Shown here piece after piece: positions 5,655-6,128 of a stretch of DNA of 6,128 bases; positions within the stretch are counted from its first letter, which is position 1, and each line of letters starts with the position of its first letter. A program made the position numbers and the translations under genes. Source of the DNA: a bacterium (GTDB lineage Bacteria > Krumholzibacteriota > Krumholzibacteriia > JACNKJ01); NCBI GenBank assembly GCA_014382085.1, contig JACNKJ010000316.1, forward strand, positions 1 to 6,128, given 5' to 3'. The notes under the pieces were generated by a model. That model made no database searches. It was not told the DNA's origin and saw only the letters and a program-made list of their open reading frames with translations.

Positions 5655-6128
5655 ACTGAAGGTTCACGAGGACGAGAACAAGTCCCGTTCCCTCTTCAAG
5701 AGAAGTCATGGCTTTCCCGATCACGGCTCCGTGGGAGCGATCGCGATCGGTGGCTTTCATGGCGTGACCTTCGCGACCGGATGTGGTGAGCAGGTCGCCG
5801 GGATGGATGGCGCCATTGGAAGCATCGGCCATGGCATAGACCCTGCCCGATAGAGCCAGGTTTTTACCCTCATCAAAGACGCCGTCCTGACTCAAGGTCA
5901 GTCCCGGATTCACGCCACCTGCGCCGCTCACAACTCCGGCGACCTTACAGTCGTACTCGCCGTGACTAAGTTTGAGTTTTCCGGGATTGGCTTCGTCGAT
6001 GACAAGCAGGGCGCCGGGATGAACTCGCTCTTCCTGCGCCACAGCGAAGGGCTCCGCAAGGTCCGCGCCTCCGGTGATCTGCAAGACTGGTGTGACGACA
6101 GTTCCATTGTTGAGCACACGATACTTGA
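5653..6128 (-). CDS. C-terminal part of a surface/structural protein with tail-fibre-like conserved end
   Basis: The frame is open to the right edge; 157 residues are visible before TAG at 5655-5653. A GTG at 6117 could be mistaken for a start, but the frame continues upstream (KYR before it) and no ribosome binding site is seen, so I read the gene as partial. The sequence runs GGADLAEPFAV, VHPGALLVIDEANPGKLKLS, YDCKVAGVVSGAGGVNPG, LALSGRVYAMAD, GAIHPGDLLTTS, GHAMKA, GAVIGKAMTSLEEG and LVLVLVNLQ. This order matches a C-terminal domain I know from repeat-bearing proteins of environmental bacteria ('GaDfAE...GDlLv.SstpGhAmk...GaviGKAle.l..G.G.i.vLv.lQ'). It is remotely like the peptidase G2 (intramolecular chaperone) region of phage tail spikes. 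A role as assembly or trimerisation end of a surface fibre is inference. It is the first visible gene of the minus operon and is coupled to the protease. Confidence 0.75.
   Translation of the reverse strand, partial: KYRVLNNGTVVTPVLQITGGADLAEPFAVAQEERVHPGALLVIDEANPGKLKLSHGEYDCKVAGVVSGAGGVNPGLTLSQDGVFDEGKNLALSGRVYAMADASNGAIHPGDLLTTSGREGHAMKATDRDRSHGAVIGKAMTSLEEGTGLVLVLVNLQ

Noticed and set aside
5738..5749. 12-bp palindrome CGATCGCGATCG, with a similar GCGATCG-rich patch near 5066-5081.
   Set aside because: Both lie inside coding sequence. The first is simply two GAT-CGC (Asp-Arg) codon pairs on the minus strand. Two occurrences do not support a repeat family or recognition sequence.
4865..5789. 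Long open frames on the plus strand opposite the protease gene (4865-5335 and 5349-5789).
   Set aside because: They are antisense to a well-supported protease and its neighbour, have Arg/Ser-rich compositions without recognisable motifs, and show no convincing ribosome binding sites.

Overview
The window looks like chromosomal DNA from an uncultured or little-studied Gram-negative bacterium of the wider FCB neighbourhood (Eisenbacteria, Krumholzibacteriota, Latescibacterota or Zixibacteria type). This placement is an inference. It rests on a C-terminal FlgD/type IX-secretion-like tail with a QNQPNPYNP-type start, a GTLGQ...GFW module upstream of it, a lipobox lipoprotein with an EGG/ZU5-like domain, and a UroD-like methyltransferase-family protein. 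No marker gene fixes the phylum. Most of the window is moderately high in GC, but the lipoprotein gene is visibly lower.

Layout. The left half is on the plus strand. It holds the 3' end of a uroporphyrinogen-decarboxylase-family gene (1-360), a secreted tandem FKBP prolyl isomerase (436-1251) closed by a strong intrinsic terminator (1276-1307), and a 721-residue acidic lipoprotein (1376-3541). The right half is on the minus strand. It reads from the right edge as a tight three-gene operon: the C-terminal part of a large or structural protein with a tail-fibre-like conserved end (6128-5653), a secreted lysyl-endopeptidase-like serine protease (5644-4133), and a 173-residue secreted protein that is little more than a signal peptide plus a sorting-type tail (4114-3593). 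The two halves converge on one 12-bp bidirectional terminator hairpin (3543-3574).

Functional theme. Five of the six genes encode, or appear to encode, exported proteins: a periplasmic or surface foldase, a lipoprotein with a peptidase-like but metal-ligand-lacking middle, a serine protease, a sorting-tail miniprotein, and a probable surface or structural protein. The best leads are the protease, where the expected catalytic Asp is Glu and the lysine-pocket Asp is Ala. Next come the physical pairing of a tail-less protease with a nearly cargo-less tail gene in the same reading frame, and the lipoprotein that seems to be a degenerate zinc-peptidase relative. I see no RNA genes, CRISPR arrays, insertion sequences or integration sites.
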